Assembly: GCA_934454035.1 (NCBI GenBank)
Contig: CAKSFY010000093.1
Coordinates: 1 to 8,811, forward strand
Length of the DNA stretch: 8,811 bases
Source of the DNA: an uncultured Clostridia bacterium
Lineage (GTDB): Bacteria > Bacillota > Clostridia > UBA1381
Direction of reading: 5' to 3'
The notes beneath the pieces are model-generated. The model searched no databases, was not told where the DNA came from, and was given only the letters and a program-made list of their open reading frames with translations. Below are positions 1 through 7,119 of the stretch, piece after piece. The first letter of the stretch is position 1. The number at the start of each line of letters is the position of its first letter. A program made the translations under genes and the position numbers.

Positions 1-38
1 ATAGAGCCAGCCCAAACCCCAGCCTTCTCCGAAACCGG

Positions 39-1580
39 TTACATAGTTTTTTTCGCTTTGTTAAATATATCTTCGGAAAACAGCATTTTGCTTTTTTTCA
101 TAACAGCGTCGGCAAATTTTTCGGTATCCCCGTCGGTAATCATATTCAGTCTTAATGCTGCACGATAGGCAATTGATGCCATATCCTCACGGGTAATATT
201 TCTTCCGATTCCGAAAATATCATCGCTTATTCCATACACAATTTCTTCCTTTACCGCAGATGCTACATAGGCTCTGCACCACGAGTTTTTGTCAATATCC
301 GAAAATTCGCAAACTGCATTTTCATCATACAAACCGAATGCAGCTACAATCATTTTTGCAAACTGTTCCCTTGTAACCGCTCCGTTCGGATTAAAAATAT
401 TTTTTTCAACTCCTGCTGCTATCCCTTTTTTATAAAGTTCCAGAATACTATTTTCTGCCCACTTTGCTTCGTTCAAATCCGAGAATATAACCTGCTCGCT
501 ATTATTTGCGACACTAACCAAGGAAGTATTTCCCGATGATGAGGACGATGACGATGAACCTTCGCCGTTTCCGCCTCCGCCGCCTGCCGCTGAACCTGTT
601 TCTTTCTTGGGAGCGTCGGCAACTGCTTTATTGAATACTGCTGCAATGTCCGCAGCCTTTGTATACGGCTTTGCCGATGCGGTCTGTTTCTGTACATATT
701 GCTGCCCGTTTGTATTAAGCGACCGGTATCCGCTTAAGTTAAATTCGGTCAGGTATTCTGCCGCCGCATTAACCACATCCATTACATCAGTATAATTATT
801 TATTTCATTAATACTGTCCAGAATTACGCTTTCATTAAAAGTTTCCATAAATTCCGAAACCGATTTAAAATCTTTCTTAACAAAATTAATCCCCTCTGTC
901 GTTTTTTTCGGAAGATACAAGGTACCGTACACCTTACTCTTGTCAAATCCAAGCTCCGTTTTGTATTTTTCCAACAGTTCGTTTATCTCCTCTGTATCCG
1001 CTGCAAGATTTACGGCAGACACAATTGCCGCTCCGATTGCTTCATTAAGGACTGCATCCGAATCCGAAAAACTTTGACCGACAAACATTTCGGCAATCAA
1101 TTCTTCAAAATCCGCCTCGGGATATGTTGTCCTAAGTTCATCAATAGTGCCGATTCCGCTTAAAAACCAATTATAATTCTGAAATACCGCTTTTATCGCC
1201 GCGGAGTCCTCCGCCTCTTTTAATGCCTTCATAAAAGCTTCAATTTCAGCCGTGTCAGCAAGCAAAATATATCTGCTGTCCGTCTTGCCGTCAGCTTCTG
1301 TCACACACAATCTGTAATTGCCGCTTTCAAAACTTTTTATGGGATATGAAAGTGTATAATTCCCGTCAGATTCGCAATAATCAATCAAAATCAACTCATC
1401 TGTCCCCGGCTTAAAAAGTCTTACCGTAAAGCCGTTTGGCAATGCCGTGCCCGTCTTTACACCTTTAATGCTGAGAGTTTTACTTACCGAATCAAAATCC
1501 GCCCTTTCAATTTCGGCGCAAACATTCGTCCCCAAGACAACTGCTGAAAGCATCAATGCCGCTAAAATCTTTTTTTTCAT
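39..1580 (-). CDS. Secreted SLH-domain cell-wall-anchored protein (third SLH repeat incomplete)
   Basis: This 513-residue protein is probably exported and held on the cell wall by S-layer homology repeats, which in characterised family members bind pyruvylated secondary wall polymers. Residues 1-22 form a signal peptide ending V-C-A before Glu23. Residues 23-108 look like an all-beta, Ig-like domain. Residues 110-322 are mostly helical and match no family I recognise. Residues 324-353 are a Gly/Ser linker. SLH repeat 1 spans about 365-418 (FSDL start, TREQ at 403-406) and repeat 2 about 424-475 (FSDI start, TRED at 463-466). A third begins at KFADA (488-492) but the frame ends at residue 513 without the GI-x-G and TRE parts. 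The start is firm: MKKK lies 9 bases after AAAGGAGG, which overlaps the stop of the upstream gene. No catalytic domain is visible. Surface anchoring is well supported; the role of the N-terminal half is unknown. Confidence 0.9.
   Translation of the reverse strand: MKKKILAALMLSAVVLGTNVCAEIERADFDSVSKTLSIKGVKTGTALPNGFTVRLFKPGTDELILIDYCESDGNYTLSYPIKSFESGNYRLCVTEADGKTDSRYILLADTAEIEAFMKALKEAEDSAAIKAVFQNYNWFLSGIGTIDELRTTYPEADFEELIAEMFVGQSFSDSDAVLNEAIGAAIVSAVNLAADTEEINELLEKYKTELGFDKSKVYGTLYLPKKTTEGINFVKKDFKSVSEFMETFNESVILDSINEINNYTDVMDVVNAAAEYLTEFNLSGYRSLNTNGQQYVQKQTASAKPYTKAADIAAVFNKAVADAPKKETGSAAGGGGGNGEGSSSSSSSSGNTSLVSVANNSEQVIFSDLNEAKWAENSILELYKKGIAAGVEKNIFNPNGAVTREQFAKMIVAAFGLYDENAVCEFSDIDKNSWCRAYVASAVKEEIVYGISDDIFGIGRNITREDMASIAYRAALRLNMITDGDTEKFADAVMKKSKMLFSEDIFNKAKKTM
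522..611 (-). repeat. Low-complexity Gly/Ser linker-coding segment
   Basis: This encodes residues 324-353 of the SLH protein: a run of five Gly, then Asn-Gly-Glu-Gly, then eight consecutive Ser written with alternating TCA/TCG/TCC codons. It separates the helical middle region from the SLH anchor, as flexible linkers do in many SLH proteins. The triplet-repeat character makes it a likely site of length variation between strains. Confidence 0.75.
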
Positions 1581-1589
1581 GTATGTATG

Positions 1590-1597
1590 CCTCCTTT
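1590..1597 (-). promoter_or_regulatory. Ribosome binding site overlapping upstream stop codon
   Basis: The minus strand reads TATAAAGGAGGCATACATACATG. AAAGGAGG sits 9 bases before the ATG of the SLH protein, and its first bases are part of the TAA stop (1596-1598) of the discoidin protein gene upstream. This arrangement favours translational coupling, so the two proteins are probably made together. Confidence 0.85.
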
Positions 1598-3500
1598 ATA
1601 TTTTGCCGAATAATTTCATTCCCGATAAAGGCTTTCCGCCGCCGCATGAATCAATTATAAACGAATAAAGCCTTACATTGCTTTCTCCGTTCAAATCGAG
1701 AACATTTTCAAACTCACCGCTGCACACAGCCGTATAATCCCATGCAACAAGAGAATTATCCTCGCCGTATGCAACGGTCACAACGGTCGGAGCAAGAATA
1801 TCCGAATTATTGTTTATAATCTTGCCCGAAACCTTTATCGTTCCGCCGTCTATGCTGCGAACTCTGTCCCCGTTCTCATTTTTGTAATCAAATGCACCGA
1901 ATACATACGGCGTTTCATTTTCTTTTTCAATTTTAAAACCTTTAATAACAACCTCATTAACCATACTCTTTATAACTCTGTATGCCGTCACACGAACATA
2001 TCTGCACACAACCTCGCCGAATTCCTGAGATATATTATTTGATACTCCGTCGCTTGCACCGGTCTTTGAATTTGCAATTTCACTGACCTGTGTATAGTTA
2101 ATATTGTCATTGCTTATTTCTACTGTCACCTTGCCTATATGCTGAGCCGTTCTGTACCACTCCCACACATCGACCCCGTTCACATAGCAGGTATCGCCCA
2201 AGTCAAATACCGCGACAATGGTTTCTCTGTTTTTCAAATCCGGAGAATTACTTCCGTATACGCCCTCTGCAACATTTCCCGTCGGCGAGCTGATATTGCA
2301 ACCCCCCTGTAAAAGCTTTACGCACGAAGGGTCGCTGTTTTGCGTCACATTCTCATCACAGTTATCAGCATACCAATATTTTATTCCCGGAACTGTATCT
2401 ATGCGGTAATCCGAATAATACTCTTTATCCGCTTCCGACCTTACATTTCCGCTTAAAATTGCCGTCGTGCTTATATATTCCAGTTTGTCGAATGCATTTT
2501 GTAGTTTGTCCTTTGCGTCTGCAATTTCACGTCCCGTAACGGATTCATCCCAGTAAATTGCTTCTGCCTCATCATATGCCGAAATATATGCGCTGTAGCT
2601 CTGATCACTGCATCGATTTTTCTTTACGCCGTAGCAGCTTACAATAGTTTCATACAGTTCATCTTTGGAAAACTTATACTCAATACCCTTAAGTACAATT
2701 TCCCGCAAGGAATAATTTATAGCATTGTCTGCCTTGTACACAGAAATTCTGACATATCTTGCCGGAACAGCCGGGATTTTTGAATCTGTTCGCAGATTCT
2801 GCTGTGTTCCGTCCGCCGATTGCGCGCATACCTTTGAAAATGTTTTGCCGTCGGCACTGACCTCCACATCAAAACCCTTTATTCTCCTTATTCTGCTGCC
2901 GGAAGTTCTGAGCGAATATACATCTGCACCGGTCAAATAGTATTCGCCGCCCAAATCATAGAGAATTACCGCCGTTTCGGTTTCTGCGCCTATATTTTCC
3001 TCCCTGCCGTCGGAAAGCTTTTCGTTTTCCGCATCATTTGCCGAAATTGAGTCTCCCGAAAGAAATGTATAAGAAGCAGACGTATTTATTATTTCATTCT
3101 GCGGATAATAATCCCCCGGAGCTTCAAATTTATTATTTGTTAAAATCACTTCATCTTTTATATATTTAAGTCCTGCGACTGCATTTTTCAAATTTTCAAT
3201 TGCTTCATCTATTTTATCTTCTTCCGACGTTTCATCATTCAAAACATCGGCTGCTTTTTTTCTTACCGTATTGTAAGCCTCTAAGTCTTCTTTTTTTAAA
3301 ACGTCCTCCGGCTTACAAAAGGACATACACTCAAGCATATTTTTCAATTCTTCTGTTTTTTCCTGCCTGCTGACAGATTCATCTCCGGCATAAACCGTTT
3401 CTGTAATTTCGGAAAGCATATCCGGCTTTTCCTCCGAATATCCCGTCAAACCGCATCCAAATGCAAGTATACAAACTAACGCTGCTATTCTTTTTTTCAT
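1596..3500 (-). CDS. Secreted protein with two discoidin (F5/8C-like) modules
   Basis: This secreted protein of about 634 residues is probably a non-catalytic glycan or surface binder. Order of parts: signal peptide (about 1-22), FIVAR-like three-helix module (45-114), discoidin module 1 (117-273), FIVAR-like module 2 (277-343), discoidin module 2 (346-523) and a C-terminal beta module (529-634). Each discoidin module opens with L-[ST]-[GN]-N, has a central D-L-G followed by a G-[AV]-D segment, and closes with RYVR...E-[IV]-V-[LI]-K-G. The C-terminal module ends with a FIIDS...KPLSG pattern related to that of the neighbouring 832-residue protein. I place the start at the ATG at 3500, 8 bases after GAAAGGA; an in-frame ATG at 3509 overlaps that ribosome site and would add only three residues. 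The mature part carries 12 cysteines, many more than its neighbour. No SLH, sortase motif or enzyme domain is present. The ligand is unknown. Confidence 0.88.
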   Translation of the reverse strand: MKKRIAALVCILAFGCGLTGYSEEKPDMLSEITETVYAGDESVSRQEKTEELKNMLECMSFCKPEDVLKKEDLEAYNTVRKKAADVLNDETSEEDKIDEAIENLKNAVAGLKYIKDEVILTNNKFEAPGDYYPQNEIINTSASYTFLSGDSISANDAENEKLSDGREENIGAETETAVILYDLGGEYYLTGADVYSLRTSGSRIRRIKGFDVEVSADGKTFSKVCAQSADGTQQNLRTDSKIPAVPARYVRISVYKADNAINYSLREIVLKGIEYKFSKDELYETIVSCYGVKKNRCSDQSYSAYISAYDEAEAIYWDESVTGREIADAKDKLQNAFDKLEYISTTAILSGNVRSEADKEYYSDYRIDTVPGIKYWYADNCDENVTQNSDPSCVKLLQGGCNISSPTGNVAEGVYGSNSPDLKNRETIVAVFDLGDTCYVNGVDVWEWYRTAQHIGKVTVEISNDNINYTQVSEIANSKTGASDGVSNNISQEFGEVVCRYVRVTAYRVIKSMVNEVVIKGFKIEKENETPYVFGAFDYKNENGDRVRSIDGGTIKVSGKIINNNSDILAPTVVTVAYGEDNSLVAWDYTAVCSGEFENVLDLNGESNVRLYSFIIDSCGGGKPLSGMKLFGKI

Positions 3501-3508
3501 ATTTTCCA

Positions 3509-3515
3509 TCCTTTC
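3509..3515 (-). promoter_or_regulatory. Ribosome binding site that decides the start codon
   Basis: The minus strand reads GAAAGGATGGAAAATATG. The first ATG (3507-3509) shares its A with GAAAGGA and is too close to use it. The second in-frame ATG (3498-3500) is 8 bases away, the usual spacing, and gives an N-terminus starting MKKR like the other secreted proteins here. The second ATG is therefore the better start. Confidence 0.75.
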
Positions 3516-3547
3516 TCAATGACGCAATTCGCCGAAAGTATAATTTC

Positions 3548-3583
3548 GTATCTGCCGCTCCTTTATAAAAGAACGGCAGATAC
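3548..3583 (-). other. Strong intercistronic RNA stem-loop without U tract
   Basis: A perfect 10-bp inverted repeat (3548-3557 with 3574-3583, arms GTATCTGCCG and CGGCAGATAC) surrounds a 16-base centre. In minus-strand RNA the centre also pairs (U-G, U-A, C-G, U-G, U-A, U-A), giving a continuous 16-bp stem with a UAUA loop. On the plus strand the two wobble positions become C/A mismatches, so the full stem exists only in the operon transcript. The bases that follow (GAAATTATACTTTC) contain no U run, so a standard intrinsic terminator is unlikely. Its place between two related secreted-protein genes fits an mRNA stabilising or processing element. The structure is read directly; the function is inferred. 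Confidence 0.7.
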
Positions 3584-3614
3584 TACTGTTAACCGAATAA
3601 ATTCGTTTTTTCCT

Positions 3615-6113
3615 CTATTCAACTGTCAATTGGCTTGCTACCGGAGTCATTCCGTTCCAAATATAGCTTACCATTCTGCTGCCTTGTTTTAATCCACCCA
3701 GCCCGGTGAATTCTGTCATTAATTTTCCTTCATCATTAACAACAGCTTTTTCGACTGCAACAAGTACATCATCTGCGTTATAAATTGCCGCATAAATATC
3801 ATATCCGGTTTCTTCCGAATCATCATTTTTTGTTATAGTATAAACTGTTGAAATATAGTCCGCGCCGACAAGACCCGAAAGTTCTTTATAGTCGGCATCT
3901 TCAAAATAGTTTTCTGCCGTACAGGAATAAGGATAGCGCAAAACCTCAGGGTCTCTGAAGCCCTTTACAACCAATTCCGCAAGAATCTGATACATACCCT
4001 CTCTGGTTGTTGTAATTCTCAGATATCTGCCTTTTGCCGCAGCGAAATCCGACGCAATCTTATTTATTCCGGTTTTATCCTCATTAAAGCTGTTGCTGAC
4101 AAATGAAACAGTCTTATAAGTGACATTTCCGTCCAAATCCGGCGTACCTACTTCAGCCTTTACACTGCCTATTTTTCTTGTTTGAAGGTTCTCGCCTTTT
4201 CTGTACAACTCAAATAAATCAGCACCGGTAAAGTAAACCTCCTCGCCTGCGTCAACAGTAATCACATATGACTTTGATTTTGTATGAGCAAAGTTATTCA
4301 CACTATCGTCCCACAAGCAGTATTTTCCGTCCGACTCCAAAATGTGACCGCCGAACAGCACCTTTCCCGTATCGTTTTCAACCGCATTGTCATCAGCCGT
4401 TATACTGTAGGTCATGCCGATTGGAACATTTTTCATTCCGTCATAATAATCGAAGTCGCCCTCAGTATTAATCGGGTTAGGCTCGTGCGCCAGATTTTCC
4501 TCTGTTGTTGTTACAAGATTGTTTGACAAAACGCCGTATCCGGAAACTTTGTATACCAAAGACGCTGCCGCCGCATTAAGTTCCGATATTACCTTTTCTA
4601 TTGAAGCCGCATCGCCGCTCTGATTTTCATACAAAGTCTTTGCCTCGGCAAGCTTCAGTGCAAATTCCCCGTAGCTGTCGGCAGTTGTGAATTTTTCAAG
4701 CTTTGATGTATCCGAATACTTGTCTATTACATCATATAATTTTGTATAGCTGTCGGTTATATCATCGCTCATTCCAAAAATTACAACCTCAGACGGATAT
4801 TGCTGAGTAATTCCTGCTGCCTTTACAAACGTTACCTTAATAAATTTTGCCGTTACCGGAGCAAAAACAAACTCGGTATGCATAGTTGCGTTATTAACAC
4901 TGTCATAGCCATTTGCCTTTTTATTTTGAATCAAGCTCCAATCCGAGCCGTTCAGCGAATAGCTTACCGATATATTATCGGTTCTTTTTCCGCCTTTTGA
5001 TGTAGATATTGTAAATGCGTCTACACGATCCACTGCCGCAATCTGACCCAAATCAAATATTGCCGAAATTGTGTCCGCCACATTCCTGTCGTATGCCGAC
5101 GCAAGCGCATAATTTCCGGTATCCGTTCCGGTCAGTCCGCCGTTTGTAAGTTTTTTGCCGTTATCCGCCGGATAGTTGTTTTCAAGCGTATAGCTTGCGG
5201 AAATAGAAGCATTTTCCACGTCTATTCCGGTCAGTCCGCTAATTTCCGATTTATCATTGCTTTTCCATGTGTTGCCTGTCAGTACCAGCCGCTTATTTAT
5301 AGGCACAAGCGCCTTTATTGCAGCTTCAATTTTGCTTACGGCTGCATTGATATCCGACTGTCCGCTGCCCTCTGTCAGCTTTTCTCCCTCCGCAACGGCA
5401 CTTTTAAGTGCCGATACCGATTCTGCGGTATACCATCTTTCGCTGAATCCGCCTGCTTTGTCAATTGCATTCTTAAGCTCGGATAAATCTCGCTTGTATC
5501 CGAAAATAGCCGCCTCGCATACTATAAATTTATTTGCACCTCTGGTAAGCTCGATTTTAACATATCTTGCATTCTGCGCCTCAAATTTAACCGATGTCAT
5601 GCAAAAAGTTGTGCCGTCAATAAATTTGTCTGTTAAATCGGTCTCCTGATATCCTGCCTCTGTAAAGTTTTCGTTATCTGTTGATACAAGTACCTTTACC
5701 GAGCGTAAAATATTTCCTGAATGAGAATTGTTCTGCAGAATATCAACACGATCTACCGCAAAATTCCCGCCCAGATCAAACACTGCCGTAGGCACATCGT
5801 ATTTTGCTGCGCTGTTGACAACATTTGTACCGTCTGTTCTGCTGAGCTTGCCGTCAATAAGCTTTTTATGCTCCGAATCGTTTGCACCGACCGCATTTGC
5901 CTCATCAAGCCATGTATAGCTTACCTGATTACCGGCAGAGGTTAAATCCACTGTTTCATCCCATGCAGTATAATTTGCCCGGTCTGTATTGTCAAAACTG
6001 TTACCCGACAACAGATAATAACCGTCGGCAGCCGTTGCCGACACTCCCGTCATCGGAACAAATGCCGCCAGCATTGCCGCTGCACATAATATAGAAATAA
6101 TTTTCTTCTTCAT
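3615..6113 (-). CDS. Secreted protein with three discoidin (F5/8C-like) modules
   Basis: This 832-residue exported protein has no visible catalytic domain and is probably a carbohydrate or surface binder. A signal peptide spans 1-28 (A-T-A before Ala29). Discoidin-like modules lie at about 33-206, 276-448 and 526-719. Each opens with L-[ST]-[GN]-N, has a Y-[ST] strand followed by an acidic K-[LV]-x-x-G-like stretch, then [FV]-D-x-G and a V-D or A-D segment, and closes with a [RK]-[YF]-[IVL]-[KR]-[IV] strand and an FG or KG end. FIVAR-like helical modules at about 208-271 and 452-521 separate them. Residues 733-832 form a terminal beta module ending IWNGMTP. The third module resembles those of the downstream protein more than modules 1 and 2 do. 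ATG follows GAAAGGA (6121-6127) by 7 bases. No SLH, LPXTG or transmembrane anchor is seen, so it may be released or held by binding. CBM32-type sugar binding is a family-level inference; some discoidin domains bind other ligands. Confidence 0.9.
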   Translation of the reverse strand: MKKKIISILCAAAMLAAFVPMTGVSATAADGYYLLSGNSFDNTDRANYTAWDETVDLTSAGNQVSYTWLDEANAVGANDSEHKKLIDGKLSRTDGTNVVNSAAKYDVPTAVFDLGGNFAVDRVDILQNNSHSGNILRSVKVLVSTDNENFTEAGYQETDLTDKFIDGTTFCMTSVKFEAQNARYVKIELTRGANKFIVCEAAIFGYKRDLSELKNAIDKAGGFSERWYTAESVSALKSAVAEGEKLTEGSGQSDINAAVSKIEAAIKALVPINKRLVLTGNTWKSNDKSEISGLTGIDVENASISASYTLENNYPADNGKKLTNGGLTGTDTGNYALASAYDRNVADTISAIFDLGQIAAVDRVDAFTISTSKGGKRTDNISVSYSLNGSDWSLIQNKKANGYDSVNNATMHTEFVFAPVTAKFIKVTFVKAAGITQQYPSEVVIFGMSDDITDSYTKLYDVIDKYSDTSKLEKFTTADSYGEFALKLAEAKTLYENQSGDAASIEKVISELNAAAASLVYKVSGYGVLSNNLVTTTEENLAHEPNPINTEGDFDYYDGMKNVPIGMTYSITADDNAVENDTGKVLFGGHILESDGKYCLWDDSVNNFAHTKSKSYVITVDAGEEVYFTGADLFELYRKGENLQTRKIGSVKAEVGTPDLDGNVTYKTVSFVSNSFNEDKTGINKIASDFAAAKGRYLRITTTREGMYQILAELVVKGFRDPEVLRYPYSCTAENYFEDADYKELSGLVGADYISTVYTITKNDDSEETGYDIYAAIYNADDVLVAVEKAVVNDEGKLMTEFTGLGGLKQGSRMVSYIWNGMTPVASQLTVE

Positions 6114-6213
6114 ATTATCGTCCTTTCTATAAAATTTAAATTTATTTTAACAAAACCAACACAGCAGTTCAGCGCGCTAACAACCGCAGCATTAAGTCTT
6201 AATTAAAATCACT
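6114..6213 (-). other. Intergenic region with imperfect palindrome and AT-rich block
   Basis: This 100-base gap separates the second permease gene from the first discoidin-protein gene. It holds an imperfect 15-base palindrome, GTTAGCGCGCTGAAC on the minus strand (6167-6181). A possible 6-bp RNA stem flanks its centre (6164-6169 with 6182-6187, one G-U pair). An AT-rich stretch (6128-6145) lies just upstream of the GAAAGGA ribosome site (6121-6127). TAAAAT could serve as a -10 element, but I find no convincing -35 at 17 bases. A LacI-type operator with an internal promoter for the surface-protein genes is possible but not shown. Confidence 0.3.
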
Positions 6214-7104
6214 TTATCCCTTAATTCCTCCCAGATTCATACCATGCATGATATTATCCTGGAATATCAGGAATATTATCATTGAAGGAATCATAGAGAA
6301 GAACAGCACTATTACATACTCGTTCATTAAGAACCCTGCCGATTTCATTCTGAATATCTGTACAGGGACTGTGTAAAGCGACTTTGTTTTTAAAACAAGA
6401 TACGGGGTCAGAAAGTCTGCCCACGATACATTAAAAGCAAATATCGCAACTGTTACCACTATCGGCTTGGAAAGCGGAAGTATTATTCTTCTGAAAATTC
6501 CCAAATCCGAGCAGCCGTCTATTCTTGCCGCTTCTATATACGATATTGATATCGAATCGAAAAAACTCTTGAACAAAAGTACGTTAAATGCGTTCGCACC
6601 TTTGCCGAGCCACATCGGCAAATAAGTATCCATCATTGAAAAATGGAATATCGGAAAATCCTGATAAGTTGCAAAAAGCGGCACAAGATTTACCGAAGTA
6701 GGCAGCATCATGGACCACAGCACAAGTATGAAAAACAGACTTGAACCCTTTGGTTTCAATCTCGATATTACATAACCTGCAAGCCCGTTAAACACAATTG
6801 AGAACGAAACATCTCCCAATGCTACCACAAGCGTATTTAAATATGACCTTGACATATTCATCTTTTTCCACACTGCCGCCACCGTTTCCGGGTGGAAGCT
6901 GTGCGGCCACAAGGTCGGAGGTGTGCTCAGAAATTCCTTTACGTCCTTAAAACTTGACAGTATTATCCAAACTATCGGGAAAAGACACACAAGCGCCACT
7001 ATAAATACAAGCGCAAATATTATCCAATACAACACCCTGATACGTCCCTGTTTTAAATCAAGCGAGGTAATAAGTCCCGTTTCTTTGTTATTAAATGCCT
7101 TCAT
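6214..7104 (-). CDS. Carbohydrate ABC transporter permease, MalG/UgpE type
   Basis: This 296-residue membrane subunit of a CUT1-family sugar importer should form the translocation path with the permease encoded just upstream. About six membrane segments are visible (near 26-50, 90-113, 122-145, 158-178, 211-231 and 262-282). The EAA loop that docks the ATPase is at 191-210 (E-A-A, D-G at 196-197, Pro210). The W-A-D-F-L-T-P stretch at 228-234 and the C-terminal G-M-N-L-G-G-I-K-G are typical of MalG-type subunits. Length and motifs are complete. It starts 14 bases after the upstream permease stop, and its ribosome site overlaps that stop. No ATP-binding subunit is in the window, which fits importers that share a general MsmX-type ATPase. 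Substrate is likely an oligosaccharide, not identifiable from the permease. Confidence 0.95.
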   Translation of the reverse strand: MKAFNNKETGLITSLDLKQGRIRVLYWIIFALVFIVALVCLFPIVWIILSSFKDVKEFLSTPPTLWPHSFHPETVAAVWKKMNMSRSYLNTLVVALGDVSFSIVFNGLAGYVISRLKPKGSSLFFILVLWSMMLPTSVNLVPLFATYQDFPIFHFSMMDTYLPMWLGKGANAFNVLLFKSFFDSISISYIEAARIDGCSDLGIFRRIILPLSKPIVVTVAIFAFNVSWADFLTPYLVLKTKSLYTVPVQIFRMKSAGFLMNEYVIVLFFSMIPSMIIFLIFQDNIMHGMNLGGIKG

Positions 7105-7113
7105 TTTACATTA

Positions 7114-7119
7114 CCTCCC
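7114..7119 (-). promoter_or_regulatory. Ribosome binding site overlapping permease stop codon
   Basis: The minus strand reads TTAGGGAGGTAATGTAAAATG. GGGAGG begins on the last base of the TAG stop (7119-7121) of the first permease gene and lies 9 bases before the ATG of the second. An ATG immediately followed by TAA inside the spacer is not usable. The overlap supports coupled synthesis of the two permeases in equal amounts. Confidence 0.8.

Noticed and set aside
3430..3500. Possible lipoprotein signal (L-A-F-G-C) in the 634-residue protein
   Set aside because: Phe at the -2 position and Ala at -3 fit the lipobox poorly. An ordinary signal peptide is the safer call, though lipidation is not fully excluded.
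3520..3545. TATACT as a -10 promoter element before the 634-residue protein gene
   Set aside because: No -35-like hexamer is found about 17 bases upstream, where the hairpin arm lies. Evidence is too weak to report as a promoter.
3558..3570. TATAAAGGAG in the minus strand as a ribosome site for a small gene
   Set aside because: No start codon follows at usable distance before the real gene start, and the bases are buried in the hairpin.
3594..3610. CGAATAAATTCG followed by TTTTTT on the plus strand, resembling a small terminator
   Set aside because: The stem is only 4-5 AT-rich pairs, and no plus-strand gene ends there. On the transcribed strand the T run precedes the stem as A residues, so it cannot act as an intrinsic terminator for this operon.
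5257..5649. A 130-codon open frame on the plus strand
   Set aside because: It lies wholly antisense to the 832-residue discoidin protein, lacks a ribosome site and encodes no recognisable domain. The opposite frame has clear domain structure.
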